Notes: generated by a model from the sequence alone, not told the origin. DNA of 64,000 nucleotides from Vanilla planifolia (GCA_023846275.1 JAIUJO010000071.1:248001-312000), one strand, 5' to 3'; positions 16,486 to 29,480 are shown, counted from the first letter of the stretch. A program made the numbers and translations.

Positions 16486-16860
16486 CACATAAGAATGTAC
16501 ATACACACTCACATGTACACACACAAACGTGTTAATACACACACATATGTACAAACATGCATACAAAAACACATACATACAAACACAACCACACATGCAT
16601 AAACACACACATGCAAATGCACACACATGCACACATGCAAACACATGCTTACATGCACACACATGTGCACATGCTCAAATGCACACACACTCACACATAT
16701 GCACATATACATGCAAACACACTTACGTGCACACATGTACATATGCATACACACATGCAAAAAGGCATGCAAATACATAGGTAAACGCACACACAAAGAT
16801 GTATACAGATAAGCTCATACACATGCATACATACAAGCACAGACATACACATACATCAAC
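16486..16860 (+). repeat. Satellite segment repeated 3.5 kb away, first copy
   Basis: This piece matches 19986-20381. GTTAATACACACACA occurs at 16531 and 20032, and both copies run on to AAAAAGGCATGC, AGATAAGCTCA and end with ATACATCAAC (16851-16860 and 20372-20381). Spacing is 3501 at the left end and 3521 at the right end. Edges are approximate. Confidence 0.65.
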
Positions 16861-17499
16861 AAAAAAAAATAAACATTCATACATATGCACTCACACACAT
16901 GTATTCACACACACATGCACACACAAACACTAACACACACACATGCATTTTCACACAGTCACATATATGTGCACACACACCCACTTAAACACTAACATGC
17001 ACACACACACGCACATGCACGTATGCATGAACACATGTAGAAGCACAAACACATGAAGACTCACACACGTACACACATCGACGCACACACCTGAACACAA
17101 ATGTGCACACACAATCATGCATGCATGCACACATGCCTATATGCACCTTCACAAGCGAAAACATACACACATGTGTGCACATGTAGACACACACATACAT
17201 GCACACATGAACATACATGATCACGCATGCATGCCCCCCCTCACACACTGACATATATACACATGTAAGCATGCATGCATACACATATAAACAAACATAT
17301 GAAGCCACAGACATGCGTGTGCCTTTACATGCACACATATGTGCATGTGTGCATACACACACAAGTATGCACACACAGATGAACACACACAAATACCCAC
17401 ACACACACATGTACATGCATGCAAACACACACATACGCACACACATACACAAATGCATACGCACACCCACACACACTTGCACATGCATGTATGTATTCA

Positions 17500-18110
17500 T
17501 ACATGATTATACACACATGCACACACACAAGAAAACTCATATTCATACACTTTCATATGCACACATGCACACATAGACAAGAAAACAAACACATGGATAC
17601 ATGCATATATACAAACACATACACTTACATGCATGCACATATGCACACACACGAAGACACACACACACACGGTCATGCTCACACACAAAAACATGAACAT
17701 GCATGCACACAAGCACACACAAATACATACATGAGCATGCATGCATGCACACATGCACACATAGATGAACACACATAGACACCTACACACACATATTTGC
17801 ATGCATAAAAACGCACACATATGCACATGCATACACATGCATGCATGCATACCCACACATACTTGCATAGGATAACATGTATCACACATGATCATACACA
17901 CATGTACACACACACACAAGCAGACACATATTCATACACATTTGCATGCACACATACACCCATGGAAAAGTACACAAACACATGGATACATGCACTTATG
18001 CACACGTGCACACTCACATGCATGTACATGGACAACACTCATGTAGATATGCACACACATACACACATAAATATAGACATGGTCATGCTCACACACACAC
18101 AAAAACATGA
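17500..18110 (+). repeat. Satellite pair, about 390-410 bp period
   Basis: ACATGGATACATGCA occurs at 17591 and 17980, and GGTCATGCTCACACACA at 17671 and 18081. An ATTCATACAC word lies upstream of each and AAAACATGAACATGCAT follows each. The spacing changes from 389 to 410 along the pair. A weaker relative of the last part follows near 18675. Confidence 0.6.
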
Positions 18111-19985
18111 ACATGCATACACATACACACACACACATACTCATACATACAAGCACAAACAAACACATACACACATGTACACGAGCACATACATATGCAC
18201 AAACACATACACACATGCATGCACACATAGGTAGACTTACATGAATATGCACACATACATGCACAACACCAATGCACACACTCATAAGCATGCCCATTCA
18301 CACACACACACACACCCATATTTGCACACATAAGTACACACACCAACACACCATCACACACACATGTAAACATGCACACATGTGAATAAATAGTCACACA
18401 TCGATACACACACACACACATGCACACAGACACACACATGCATGCATACACACATGCACAAACACAAACATGCATGTGTATGTAGACAATCATTCACATA
18501 AACATGCTTGCACTTACATAAACACACATGGACAATTGCACAAACACATGCATATTTGTACACATGCACCCATGCACAATACATGTATATGCACAAACAA
18601 GCATGCACATACACACACACACACACTCATGAAGATGTGTTCAAACATAGACACACACATGTGCAAGCACACACACGCACAAAAACATGAACATGCATGC
18701 ACAAACACATGCACAAGTCAGACACACTCATAGACATGCACATAAAAATGCACAAATACTCATGCGCAAGGACACACATATGCAAATGCATGAGCACATA
18801 AACACATGCATGCAAGCATGCATGCAGACATACACACACAGTCAAACACACGTAAACACATATTCACACATGCTTGCGCACAAACATACGTGTGGACAAG
18901 CACAAAAGCACACATTAATGCATATATGCACATGTGAGCATACGCACTCATATGCACACACATGAACAATATTTATGTACACACGTGCACACATATGCAC
19001 ATGTGGGCACATTCATACGCATACAAAAATATGAACATGCACACACACAAACCCACACCAGTGTCTTGTGCACACACACACATACATGTACACACATATG
19101 CACACACAAACACTCACACACACATGCACATGCACATGCACATGTGCATAAGAACATGCACACACATCTACATGCACTTGCACATACACTTGCACAAACA
19201 CATGCACACAGACACACATGCATACACATATGAATGAAAATACACCAATTCATACACATATGAATGGAAATACACACAAGCACACAAACATATAAAGACA
19301 CAAATGTGTGCACACACCCTCACAGACACACATGCATACAAATGCACACATGCATACGTACACACCCACACACACTTATGCACATTAACACACATATACA
19401 AGTACCCACACACAAATGTCTGCCCATGTAGACACACACACATGCACATGCACATATGCTCACACACAAGTGCACACATACACACACACATGTAGCTACT
19501 CATACACACAAGTACATATGCATGCATTCACACACTTGTATGCACACACATACACCCACATACACACATACATACACAAGTAGACACATACAAAAATGTA
19601 CGCATGCACGTAGATAGCTACGCACACACACACCTGCACACACTTGTAGCCACAGATGCACACACAAATAGGAACCCACAAACACATGCATGTTTGAACA
19701 CACACACACCACACACAAATGAACATGTGCATGCATGCACAAGCACACACAAGTAGAGACACGCACAAACACAAATGCACACTTGCACAAACATAAACAC
19801 ATACAAACAATTAAACATACTCACATAGGCACATGCACATACATACAAACACATAAACATGCACAAGAAGACACATGCATGCACAATATGCATGCATGCA
19901 CAAATGCATGTGCACACACACATGTATACAAACTCACACATGCACAAAAACTCACACACACTAATGCATAAATACACACACACAT

Positions 19986-20381
19986 GCATGTTAGAATGCA
20001 CATACACACTCACTTGTATACACACAAACATGTTAATACACACACACACACATCCATACATGCACACATACACATGTACGAATATGCACACAAACACACA
20101 TTCACACACATGAACACACACACACATGAATACACATATAGACTAACATAACTACACATGCACAAACACACACATGCACACACACAAACATGCAAATGCA
20201 TGCTTACATGCGCATACTCAAATGCACACACATGCACACATATGCACATATACATTGAAACACAATTATGCACACACATGCAAAAAGGCATGCGCATCGA
20301 GGTAGACACATACACACAGATGCTCATAGATAAGCTCACATACATGCATGTATACAGGCATAGACACACACATACATCAAC
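19986..20381 (+). repeat. Satellite segment repeated 3.5 kb away, second copy
   Basis: Partner of 16486-16860. The word order TTAGAATGCACATACACACT, GTTAATACACAC, AAAAAGGCATGC, AGATAAGCTCA, CATACATCAAC is kept, with substitutions between. The copies differ by about 20 bp in total length, so small indels have accrued since the duplication. Confidence 0.65.
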
Positions 20382-22960
20382 ACAAACACACACATGCACA
20401 CATAAACAAATCTACACACACACATTAATACAAGCATACACATGAATAAGCATGCACACACAAACATTTACATAAATATTAATGCTCATGCATACACAAG
20501 TACAACACATGTATGCATAGGTATACATACACATGCACCTGCATAAGTACACACACAAGCACAAACATAAGCAATCATACAAGCGCAAGCTCATGATCAT
20601 GCACACACACTTTGGCCTACATAGACTTGCATACATGCACACACATGCACATATACAAATACACACGCTTGCATACATGTACATGAATGCACACTCATGC
20701 ACGTATATGGACATGTACTCACACAAATGCACAGATGCATGTACTCAAAATCACACGTGGATGCAAACTCATGCATGTACAAAAGAAACATGCATGTGCA
20801 TACACATAAACATGCTCTTGCAAAGACAAACATGCATAGAGCATGCATATATATATATATGTGTATGCACCCACAAACACAGAATGCAAGCACACACACA
20901 TACGTATCATGCAAATTCAAACACATGCACACACACACACACACATACATGCCCACACTCACACGCATGCATACACATGCACATAGACACACACATGAGG
21001 ACACGCACATGAACAACCTGTACACACATGCATAGATATATACATACACACATACAAACATGAATGCATGAAAGCACACATGAATGCTAATGTGCACACA
21101 CACACACACATGCACATATGCATTGACATGTACAGATATGTACACACACATGCACACCACATACATGTACCTATACACACACACATACAAACCCACTTGT
21201 ACATACATGCACACACACTCACACATGGACACACAAACATGCACAAATATTCCTATAGACAAACACATTCACACATGCACACAAACTCATATGCACATTT
21301 ACACATGTATAGGCATGTATACACACACATCCATGCATAGATAAAGATGCACACACACACACATATACGTGTAGTCACAAAAATTTAGACATGCATGCAT
21401 GCCTACACATACGCACATGTATAAGCTCACAAACAAATGCACAAATGGACAAACATAAGCACACATACAAGCTCTAAGGCACACTTGCATGCATGCACAT
21501 GCATAAACAATCACACACAACACACACTCACACACACACATGCACAAACACATGCATCCACAAACAAACACACATATAAATAGAAACACATATACACACA
21601 CACACACACAAAGTACAAGCACATAGACATACACAAACAAACATGTACACACGTGAATGCAAAAGCATAGGAACACCCATGCAAGCACACACTAAAACAT
21701 ACAAACATGCACATGCACATCCATGTGCACACACGAATGCATGCATTCAAGCATACAAACCTTCATAAACATGGACACATACACGACCACATTGTACATG
21801 CACACACCAAAACACACATATCTGTATGCATGCACACACACTTACAAATCCAAACATGTACACAAGCATAATCACAAATGTACACACCCACATATGCACA
21901 CACACCCTTATACACACCTGTGTGGACATGCAGGCACACACACATGCATACTCATACCCACACACAATACACACACACACATAGTCACACAAGCACATAA
22001 ACATGTAAAAAAAATCACACGTGCATGCACATACACACAAATACAATCATGGACACACAAACACATGTAAGAACACTTGGATTCACAAATGCATACACAC
22101 ACACACACTTATGTACCAAAATACATGTGCACAACCATATACACAGCTAAAAATGCATGCAACCCTACATACATGCACCAAAAAACATGCACCCATGCAC
22201 ATATATATGAACATGCAAATAAAAACATATGTGCAGTTAGACACACTCATTCACAAACACACATGCAACATACATGTGTTTACACATGCACACAATGCAC
22301 ACCCATGCACACATGCATGTGCACACACTCGGTCACACACATGCACGTGCATACACACACACATATGCACACAGACATACACATATGTACACATACACAT
22401 GTACATATGCGCACACACTCACACATGCACACATCGAAAGACATGCACAAATAGTCACACACACCCACACACACACATGCCCATGGACACATACACACAT
22501 GCATGCATAAAATAAACCTATATCAGCACACACATGCACACACACACACACATACACATGAGTGGCACATATACCCAAATCCAACCAAGCACACATACAC
22601 ACACACATATCCATGCACCATGCACTCATGAACATTTGCACACATGCATATTACCACACACATCCCCAAACATGCACACATTCACATGTGTCCACATGCA
22701 AACCTAAACACAGACATATGCAAATACACATACACACGCAAACATGAACAAATACATGAACTCAAAGCCACTCATACATGCACAGGCATGCATATAAACA
22801 TGCACATAGACATGCACAAATACATGCACGCACTCACATAGAAATACATATGAACACATGCAATCGCGTACACACACATGAATGCACACACAAATGTGCA
22901 TGTAAGAACATGCATATGCATACACACACATACAAAAACACATCTACACACACACATAAA

Positions 22961-22995
22961 CCCACACACATGCACATGTGTGGGAGTGTGCATGC
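22961..22995. repeat. Inverted repeat CCCACAC / GTGTGGG
   Basis: Arms CCCACAC at 22961-22967 and GTGTGGG at 22978-22984 flank a 10-bp ACATGCACAT centre that is itself nearly self-complementary. The right arm is followed by AGTGTGCATGC. This is one of the few G-rich spots on the + strand of the satellite. Confidence 0.65.
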
Positions 22996-25900
22996 ATGAA
23001 TGAACACATGTACATAGATGTAGACACAGACACACATACATGTACATGCACATATGCATAGAACAATGCATACACTCCAGTACACAGACATATGCAGATG
23101 CATATAAATACATAAGAATACACATGCACACACTTATGCAAACATCACAAACACATGCACATGCTTGAATACACACACATAGATGCATACTCACACATCT
23201 ATTCATATGTGCATATGCACATAAACAAACATACACACTCTCACACATGCACACATAGGCATGTGCATACATGTACATAAACATTCACGAACTAAGACAC
23301 ATGTATTCACCCACCCACACATATGCACATATACACATAGACACACACATTCACATACACACACATCCACACACACCCATAGATCCTCACCCCCTATACA
23401 CATGCCCACACAACCCTCTCACACATAAACAAGCATACACACGTGCACACACACACAAGCACACACAAACACAAAAGCACATGCATGCACACACACTTGC
23501 GCATATCCACCTATGCACAAACAAGCATATGCACTCACAAATACATGAACTCAAAAAGGAACACATGCATACATAATCACATGCACATAAACACATATGC
23601 AAAACCATATGCACATCAAATCACAAGCTCAATCAAGCACACACACTCACAAGCACACACGTGTGTACATATAAATAAACAAGCAAGAGCAAGCAAATGC
23701 ACATGGATAAATATATGCATACACTCACACACACAAGCACACAAACTCACATATGGACAACACATATACACTCATATATATAGGTAAAGCATACATATGC
23801 ATGCATATGCAAACATACACAAATACACAAAACACACACATACACTCAAACACACTAATGCACGCACACACATATACAATCATACACATGTACCAAAACA
23901 TACATACAAACACAAAAATGCACCTACACATGCTCACATGCACATAGGCACACATGCATGCACACCCACACACAAACACACATGCATGCACATGCATACA
24001 TATAGATGTGCACACACCCACACACACTCATGCCCACACACATACTCACCATCATATGTACACCACACATAAAAAATTACAAAATCACACACATGCACAC
24101 ATAAATGTACGCATAAAGACACATGTATGCACATGCACACAAAAATATAGATGCACATGCAAGCTCACAAACATTATCATAGACATACATGGACATGCTA
24201 AAACAAATGCACACATCCACATAGACACTTACACACACACGCATGCACACAAACACATACACATATAGAAACAAGCACACTTCATAGTTACACTCATACA
24301 CAAGCACACACACATACAGAAATTTATGAACATGAACACAAGCATGCACACATGTACATAAAAGAACCCATGAACATAGATGTACACAAACACATGCACA
24401 CATGTTGATGCATTTGCACAAACACATACATATAGGCAGGGAAAAACCTAATGCATGCACACAAAAAATACACTCCCACACATACATGCACAGACATGCA
24501 TGCACACATGGACACACACATGCACATGCATAAGGATTCACACACATAAACACAGACACATGCACACAAACACACACACGTGCACATCCATGCATGTAAG
24601 CACATGAACACATGCACAAACATATGCCCACAAGCACAAACACACAAACACATGTCCATACGCACATGCATACACATGTAGTCATGCACACACTCACGCA
24701 CACACACATACACATGAACAAAATCACACAAACACATATGCACTAACACACACACATGAACAGGTATGCACACTCAATTACATACATGCACAAATACTCA
24801 TGCTAACACACATCCTCATGCACACCTACACATATATGCACATACTTGCAAATATATACACACACACACACATGCAAGCACATATGCATTCAGATACATG
24901 CACACTTGCACATGCATGAACACACCCACATGTGCACACACTTGCACAGTCACACAAATACATAAACATAAACATGAACATACACACACACATGTGTACA
25001 CTCTAACCAAACACACACAAGTACATACACACATACACAAACTAAGAAACATTCACACACTAACACACATACATGTGCACAAATGCACACATACATATAC
25101 ATTAATACAAACACAGACACACAAATGCACGCATATGCATGCGAACACACAAAGATGTGCACACTAACACCTATATTCACACATGCATTCACACAAACAC
25201 ACACATAAAGATACATGCACACATATACAAATGAACACACACACACACATGCATACACATATGCACAAACTCACACACATAACAATACATACACAGAATG
25301 CACCTACAAAATTGTGTGTACATGCACACACACTTACACACGTGCATGCTTGCATGCACACACACACACACGCACATATTTGTGCTTGCATAAACATATA
25401 AGCACTCACGTCTGCATGAATAAGCACACTTATGAACACATACTTGCACACACATCATGCAAATGAATACGCACAAACATACATGCACACACATGTACGT
25501 ATTCACACATATGCACATGCACACACATGTATAGAGACATATGCATGCAACTATGCAGACACTACATGTACATGAAACCACACACATGCAAACACACCCA
25601 CCTACAAACACACATAGACATGCACAATCGTACACACACATATAGTCACACATGCACATGTGAACAGGCATGTACAGGCTCAAGCACACATATGCATAGA
25701 CACATACATGAACACAAGAACACATGCGTACACTACCACACAGACACACATGGACAACATAGATAGATGCACAAACAGGTGAGCACACACGCACAAACAT
25801 AAGGGCATATAAAATCATGAACACACACACACATGTGCACCCATGCACATTTATGCACATCCATAACCCACACACCAAATGCACACACATGCTTACACAC

Positions 25901-26395
25901 TCAAATGCACACGCACTCATGCATATGTACACACAAGTAGACACACATGTGTACACATGTACACACATGCTTATGAACACACACACACACATGTAAACAC
26001 CAATACATGCCCACTTGCATCTAGGCACTCATATGCACACGAACAAGCAAATACATATGCATAACACACACACTTGCATCGTTGCACGCATGCACACACA
26101 AAAAATGCACACAAATTTACACTTACATTTACATACATGCACAAATATAAATCTTCATGTACCCACACATAGACACACGTGCATGCATGAATACATATAA
26201 GTGTATGCACAAACACATGCATGCCCATACATATGTATAATCATGCACACATACATAAACATGCATGTGTAAAAGTACACACAAGCAAAGATAACCATAC
26301 ACCTATATAGTACATATGTATGCACACACACACACACACATACACACACAAATACACACACAAACATGTTCACAAGCACACACACACATGCACAT

Positions 26396-26417
26396 ATTTA
26401 ACAATTAATAAGTGATA
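26396..26417. other. Junction between satellite and 7-kb array
   Basis: The satellite ends at about 26395. Some 20 bp of AT-rich sequence follow (ACAATTAATAAGTGATA at 26401-26417), after which the sequence matches the other 7-kb units from TTAAAAATTA onward (26418). In the later units the same point is preceded by GATCTCATGGTTTTGTT instead. The homology therefore breaks exactly here, and the terminal unit lacks its 3' noncoding part and 3' LTR-like segment. Confidence 0.75.
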
Positions 26418-26589
26418 TTAAAAATTAAATATATATGCTCACCCTTACTTCATGCTCACTTTACTAAATTCTATCTCTCACTTATCTAAACAAGAATCAT
26501 TCACTCCTTTTGACACCATAAAAAAGGGATGTGTAATTTATATAAATTACACCTAATTGTTTTCTTATGATTTAAAATTACTTTGTTGG

Positions 26590-27000
26590 AATGACTTAGT
26601 AAATATGTTGACCAATTCTTATTGGTAGGAACATATTCAAATTCTATTAAGCCTTTGGCTTCTTGATCTCAAATAAAATGATATTTTATCGATGTGCTCG
26701 GTCCTAAAATGATGAACTTGATTCTATGTTAAGGCCAAGGAAGTGGTAGTATTAATTCAAATTGGAATATATGAGAGATATAAAGCATAATCATCAAGTT
26801 ATTGTCTTAACCATAATACTAGGGCAACACAACTCTTGGCTATTACATGGTTTTTGTGGTCGATAGGGATATGCAATTTTGCTTCTTACTTAACCATGAA
26901 ATTAGACAATTTCTTAGGAATTTTCATATACCTAAGGTACTTTTCTTATTTACCGTAACACCTACAAAGTTTGAATCTATGTAATCTATAAGATCACTTC
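26590..27000 (-). pseudogene. RNase H remnant (copy 1)
   Basis: The C-terminal domain of copia Pol, which would degrade RNA in the RNA-DNA hybrid. On the minus strand one frame reads DYIDSNFVG (the family's acidic SDAD/F-AG region with the second Asp changed to Asn), then NKKSTLGI, a stop, KFLRNCLISWLSKKQNC and ISLSTTKTM, where the family has STAEAEY; three changes there are G-to-A on the coding strand. The tail carries a recognisable VNIFTKS near 26590-26610. Stops and frameshifts make it non-functional. The same domain is present in copies 2, 3, 4 and 6 and deleted in copy 5. Confidence 0.85.
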
Positions 27001-27075
27001 AAAAAATATTTTTATTGTATTACACACTAGAATTCATTGTACATTTTAAATGCTTGAAAGTTAATTTTACTATCC

Positions 27076-27926
27076 TTATATGTCTTTCCTTAGGATTTGA
27101 TTAGAATCTAGTATATAAGCCAACACTAAAAATTTCTCTAATCTACTTTTTGTGAGATATAGTAATGTTCGAATAAGATCTCCATAAAGTTTTTGATTAA
27201 TTGGTTTCCTAATTTTATCAAATTCTAAATGGATTAATTGATTTATTAAAATCTTTCTATGTTTCATATTTTTATAGCCAAATTTCTTGAATAATTCTTT
27301 TAAATACTTAGTTTGAGTAATACAAACCTTATCTTTTAATTTCTTAATTCGTAATCCTAAGAAAAGTTCTTCTTACCCATCATATTCATCTCAAACTCTT
27401 GTGTCATTAAGTAGCTAAATTCATTATACATATTTTAATTTATGCTTTCAAACATTATTTCATCAATATAAACTTTTACAAGCAATAAATTATCATTTAA
27501 GGATTTTAGGAATAATATGGCATCCACTTTTCCTTTCCTAGAACCACTATTAATGAGATAACTACTCAATCTATGATACCTTGCATGGGGAGCTTGCTTA
27601 AGCTAGTAAAGTGTCTTCTTAAGCTTATATACATAATCACCATGTGCATGAGTCACAAAATTAGTGGGTTATTCTACATTCATATATTCTTTTATTATCT
27701 CTTTTAAAAATTTACTTTTTACATCAATTTAAAATATTTTCAAATTTTTATGACAAGAATATATTAAGAGAAGTTTAATACCTTTAATCTTTTTATAGGT
27801 GAAAATGACTCCTCAAAATGTATACGTTCAACTTGATTATAACCCTTAGTAACAAGTTTAGTTTTGTTTTTAATGGTCACTCTATTTTCCTTAAATTTAT
27901 TTGAATACCCATTTGGTTCCAATTAC
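27076..27926 (-). pseudogene. Reverse transcriptase remnant (copy 1)
   Basis: The RT palm and thumb, decayed. Family motifs visible on the minus strand are [12 protein letters not shown] (27875-27797 region), VYKLKKTLY followed by a stop and LKQAPHARY (about 27650-27562), and the catalytic box as VYIDEIMF, with YIDE at 27459-27470 where active copia RT has YVDD; one of the paired Asp residues is thus lost. The thumb gives a 63-codon open stretch at 27076-27267 with KLYGDLIRTLLYLTKSR. Several frameshifts and stops lie between these blocks. The thumb frame recurs in copies 2, 3, 4 and 6. Confidence 0.88.
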
Positions 27927-27929
27927 TTA

Positions 27930-28349
27930 TTAAACACTAGGCTTATGAACTAATTTGCATAATTTGTTTCTTTCAAATTGATCTAATTTTTCATTCATTG
28001 CTTGAACCCAGTAGTCATCCTTAAGTGAATCTTCTATAGATACTAATTTTATGAAAGATACAAATGCACCATGACTAATTTCTTTAATAAAAGCTCTTGT
28101 CTTAACAATTTGATTAACATCTCCTATTATTAATTCTTTTGGTTGTGAATCTTGATACTTCCAACCTTTAGGCAATTGATGACTAATCTCTTCTCCTTTT
28201 TTACTTTCAATTTTTTCTTCATCCTCTTTTAAGTGTAAGTTTTTTAAAGACTTTATCTCTTCATGAAATTTTTTATTATTTATCTCTTGAATAGACTCAT
28301 AAAATATTACATGCATTATCTCCTTTACTTTTTTGAAAAGAGTATCCAA
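27930..28349 (-). pseudogene. INT-RT linker fragment, 139 codons open (copy 1)
   Basis: This is the part of copia Pol between integrase and RT. It is acidic/basic and Lys-Glu rich in the middle (KSLKNLHLKEDEEKIESKKG), then LPKGWKYQDSQPKELIIGD, and ends with WVQAMNEKLDQFERNK, the well-known block just before the RT fingers. The ATG near 28349 exists only because a 36-bp deletion fused two frames; the stretch is not a real start. The frame ends at tandem stops before the RT. Lengths in other copies are 102, 113, 113, 128 and 128 codons, set by local substitutions and the 36-bp indel. Confidence 0.85.
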
Positions 28350-28439
28350 ATAGAATTGTTATACTTACTTTTTCATCAAACTTATTCATGTTGAGTCTTT
28401 TATTATTAAGAAGGGTACATTTACACCCAAAATATATGA

Positions 28440-29320
28440 AAGTAGCTAACATTTGGCCCCTTATTTGTAAAACATTACTAAGAAGTTTTCTTAAGTATTG
28501 GCCTTAAAAAATTAATTCTATTTATAATATAAAAATTTGTATCATTTTCCTCCACCCAAAGATACTTTGGTAGACTGCATCTAGCCAACATTGTTCTACC
28601 AATTTCTACGAAGTTTTTATTCTTTCATTATACAATCCCATTTTGTTAAGGTATATAAGGACATATAAATTGATGTCTGATTCTCTTTCCTTTGCAATAA
28701 TCATAGAAATCATTATTCTTAAATTCACAACTATTATCACTTTGTATACAAGTAAATTTTAGATTGGTTTGTTTTTTTATCTTTTTTATTAAATTAATAA
28801 AATTTTCAAAGGTCTCACCCTTACTCTTAAGAAATACAACACATGCATATCTAAAAACGTCATTAATAGTCACAAATCCACATTTCTTTCCACCTAAAGT
28901 CAAGAGTGTATGGGTCCAAAGAGGTCTAAACAAACTCCCTAAAGGTCTACTAATGGTTAAGCCATCTTTTAATTTAGAGGAAGATTTAACTTGCTTTCCT
29001 TTTTGACATGATTCACATATTTTTTCAATTAGTTTTGTTTGGTTTAGGAAGATCTCTACCTATATTTAAATTTCTTATTTTCTTTATAATAAAATAGCTA
29101 CATGACTTAGTCTCCTATGCCATAAATTATTCTCATTTAAATGTGTAACAAGATACTCTAGTCTTTTAACTTCTAGTTGATCAAACTTAATCATATAAAT
29201 GTCACTTTATCTTCTATCAAATAGTAATACATAATTATCTATTGATTTTTTGTAATATTGAGTATCCAAATTAACAAAATAACCATTATCATATAATTGT
29301 CTAATACTAATTAAATTAAA
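28440..29320 (-). pseudogene. GAG-pre-integrase and integrase remnant (copy 1)
   Basis: Integrase would insert the element's cDNA. The zinc-binding N-terminal part shows LWHRRLSH (29101-29130; the family Gly before His is Ser) and ICESCQKGKQVKSS (about 29017-28991). The catalytic core is the 95-codon open frame 28646-28933: LGGKKCGFVTINDVFRYACV, then CIQSDNSCEF (the second catalytic Asp kept, the two Gly after Asn lost), ending at CPYIP. The first catalytic Asp position reads SLFRP. After the frame come in-phase stops where the family has Gln, Glu and Arg, so the region carrying the third catalytic Glu is broken. The C-terminal tail FHIF-CKC is recognisable to about 28440. Confidence 0.88.
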
Positions 29321-29379
29321 TTCTAATCTATCATTAGGCATACCTATATTACCAATTCCAATTATCTTTTCTTAGAATT

Positions 29380-29480
29380 GTCCCTTAGTGTTACCCATTT
29401 ATTTGGTCAATATTCTATTGATACAAATTTTGATCTCTCTCTAGTCAAATGTCATGAGCATCTACTATCCAACACCCAAG
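29380..29480 (-). pseudogene. Aspartic protease remnant (copy 1)
   Basis: The copia protease active-site block is readable at 29446-29472 on the minus strand as LDSRCS, stop, HL. The Asp-Ser-Gly triplet has Gly changed to Arg (GGA to AGA), and the following Arg codon is TGA. Both changes are enough to kill the enzyme. The same 27 bases occur at 36445, 43406, 50363, 56787 and 63787. Sequence on either side is frameshifted. Confidence 0.82.

Larger units (their letters stand above)
368..26395. repeat. 26-kb degenerate CA/ATG-rich satellite field
   Basis: The whole stretch is built from CACA, CATG, TGCA and CATA steps, so the + strand is rich in A and C, and long parts are strictly alternating purine-pyrimidine. 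Common words are ACACATGCACAC, CATGCATGCA, ACACATATGC and ATGTACACAC. I could not define a short monomer of fixed length; the texture is of a mutated microsatellite or minisatellite with larger internal duplications. Stop codons are rare in all frames because the base steps seldom make TAA, TAG or TGA. Long open frames therefore appear on both strands as His/Thr-rich (+) or Cys/Val/Met-rich (-) strings. These are not genes. No transposon insertion or unique gene island was seen inside it. Confidence 0.93.

Noticed and set aside
22750..23600. Possible 0.79-kb satellite pair around ACAAATACATGAACTCAAA
   Set aside because: Only one distinctive word is shared; the flanks did not align by eye beyond the satellite background.
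25189..26028. 279-codon minus-strand open frame, Cys/Val/Met-rich
   Set aside because: It is the antisense reading of CA/ATG satellite. Similar frames occur everywhere in the field on both strands because stop codons are rare in this base grammar. No domain, no start context, no codon bias.
368..26395. Possible CRISPR or regularly spaced repeat array
   Set aside because: No constant repeat with distinct spacers; the words vary continuously and the sequence is clearly eukaryotic satellite.
368..26395. Telomeric or subtelomeric repeat
   Set aside because: I saw no TTTAGGG or TTAGGG arrays on either strand; the motif is CA/ATG, not G-rich.
28764..29006. 80-codon plus-strand frame, repeated at 35757 and 42724
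   Set aside because: It lies antisense to the integrase core remnant and is kept only because the units are recent copies of each other.
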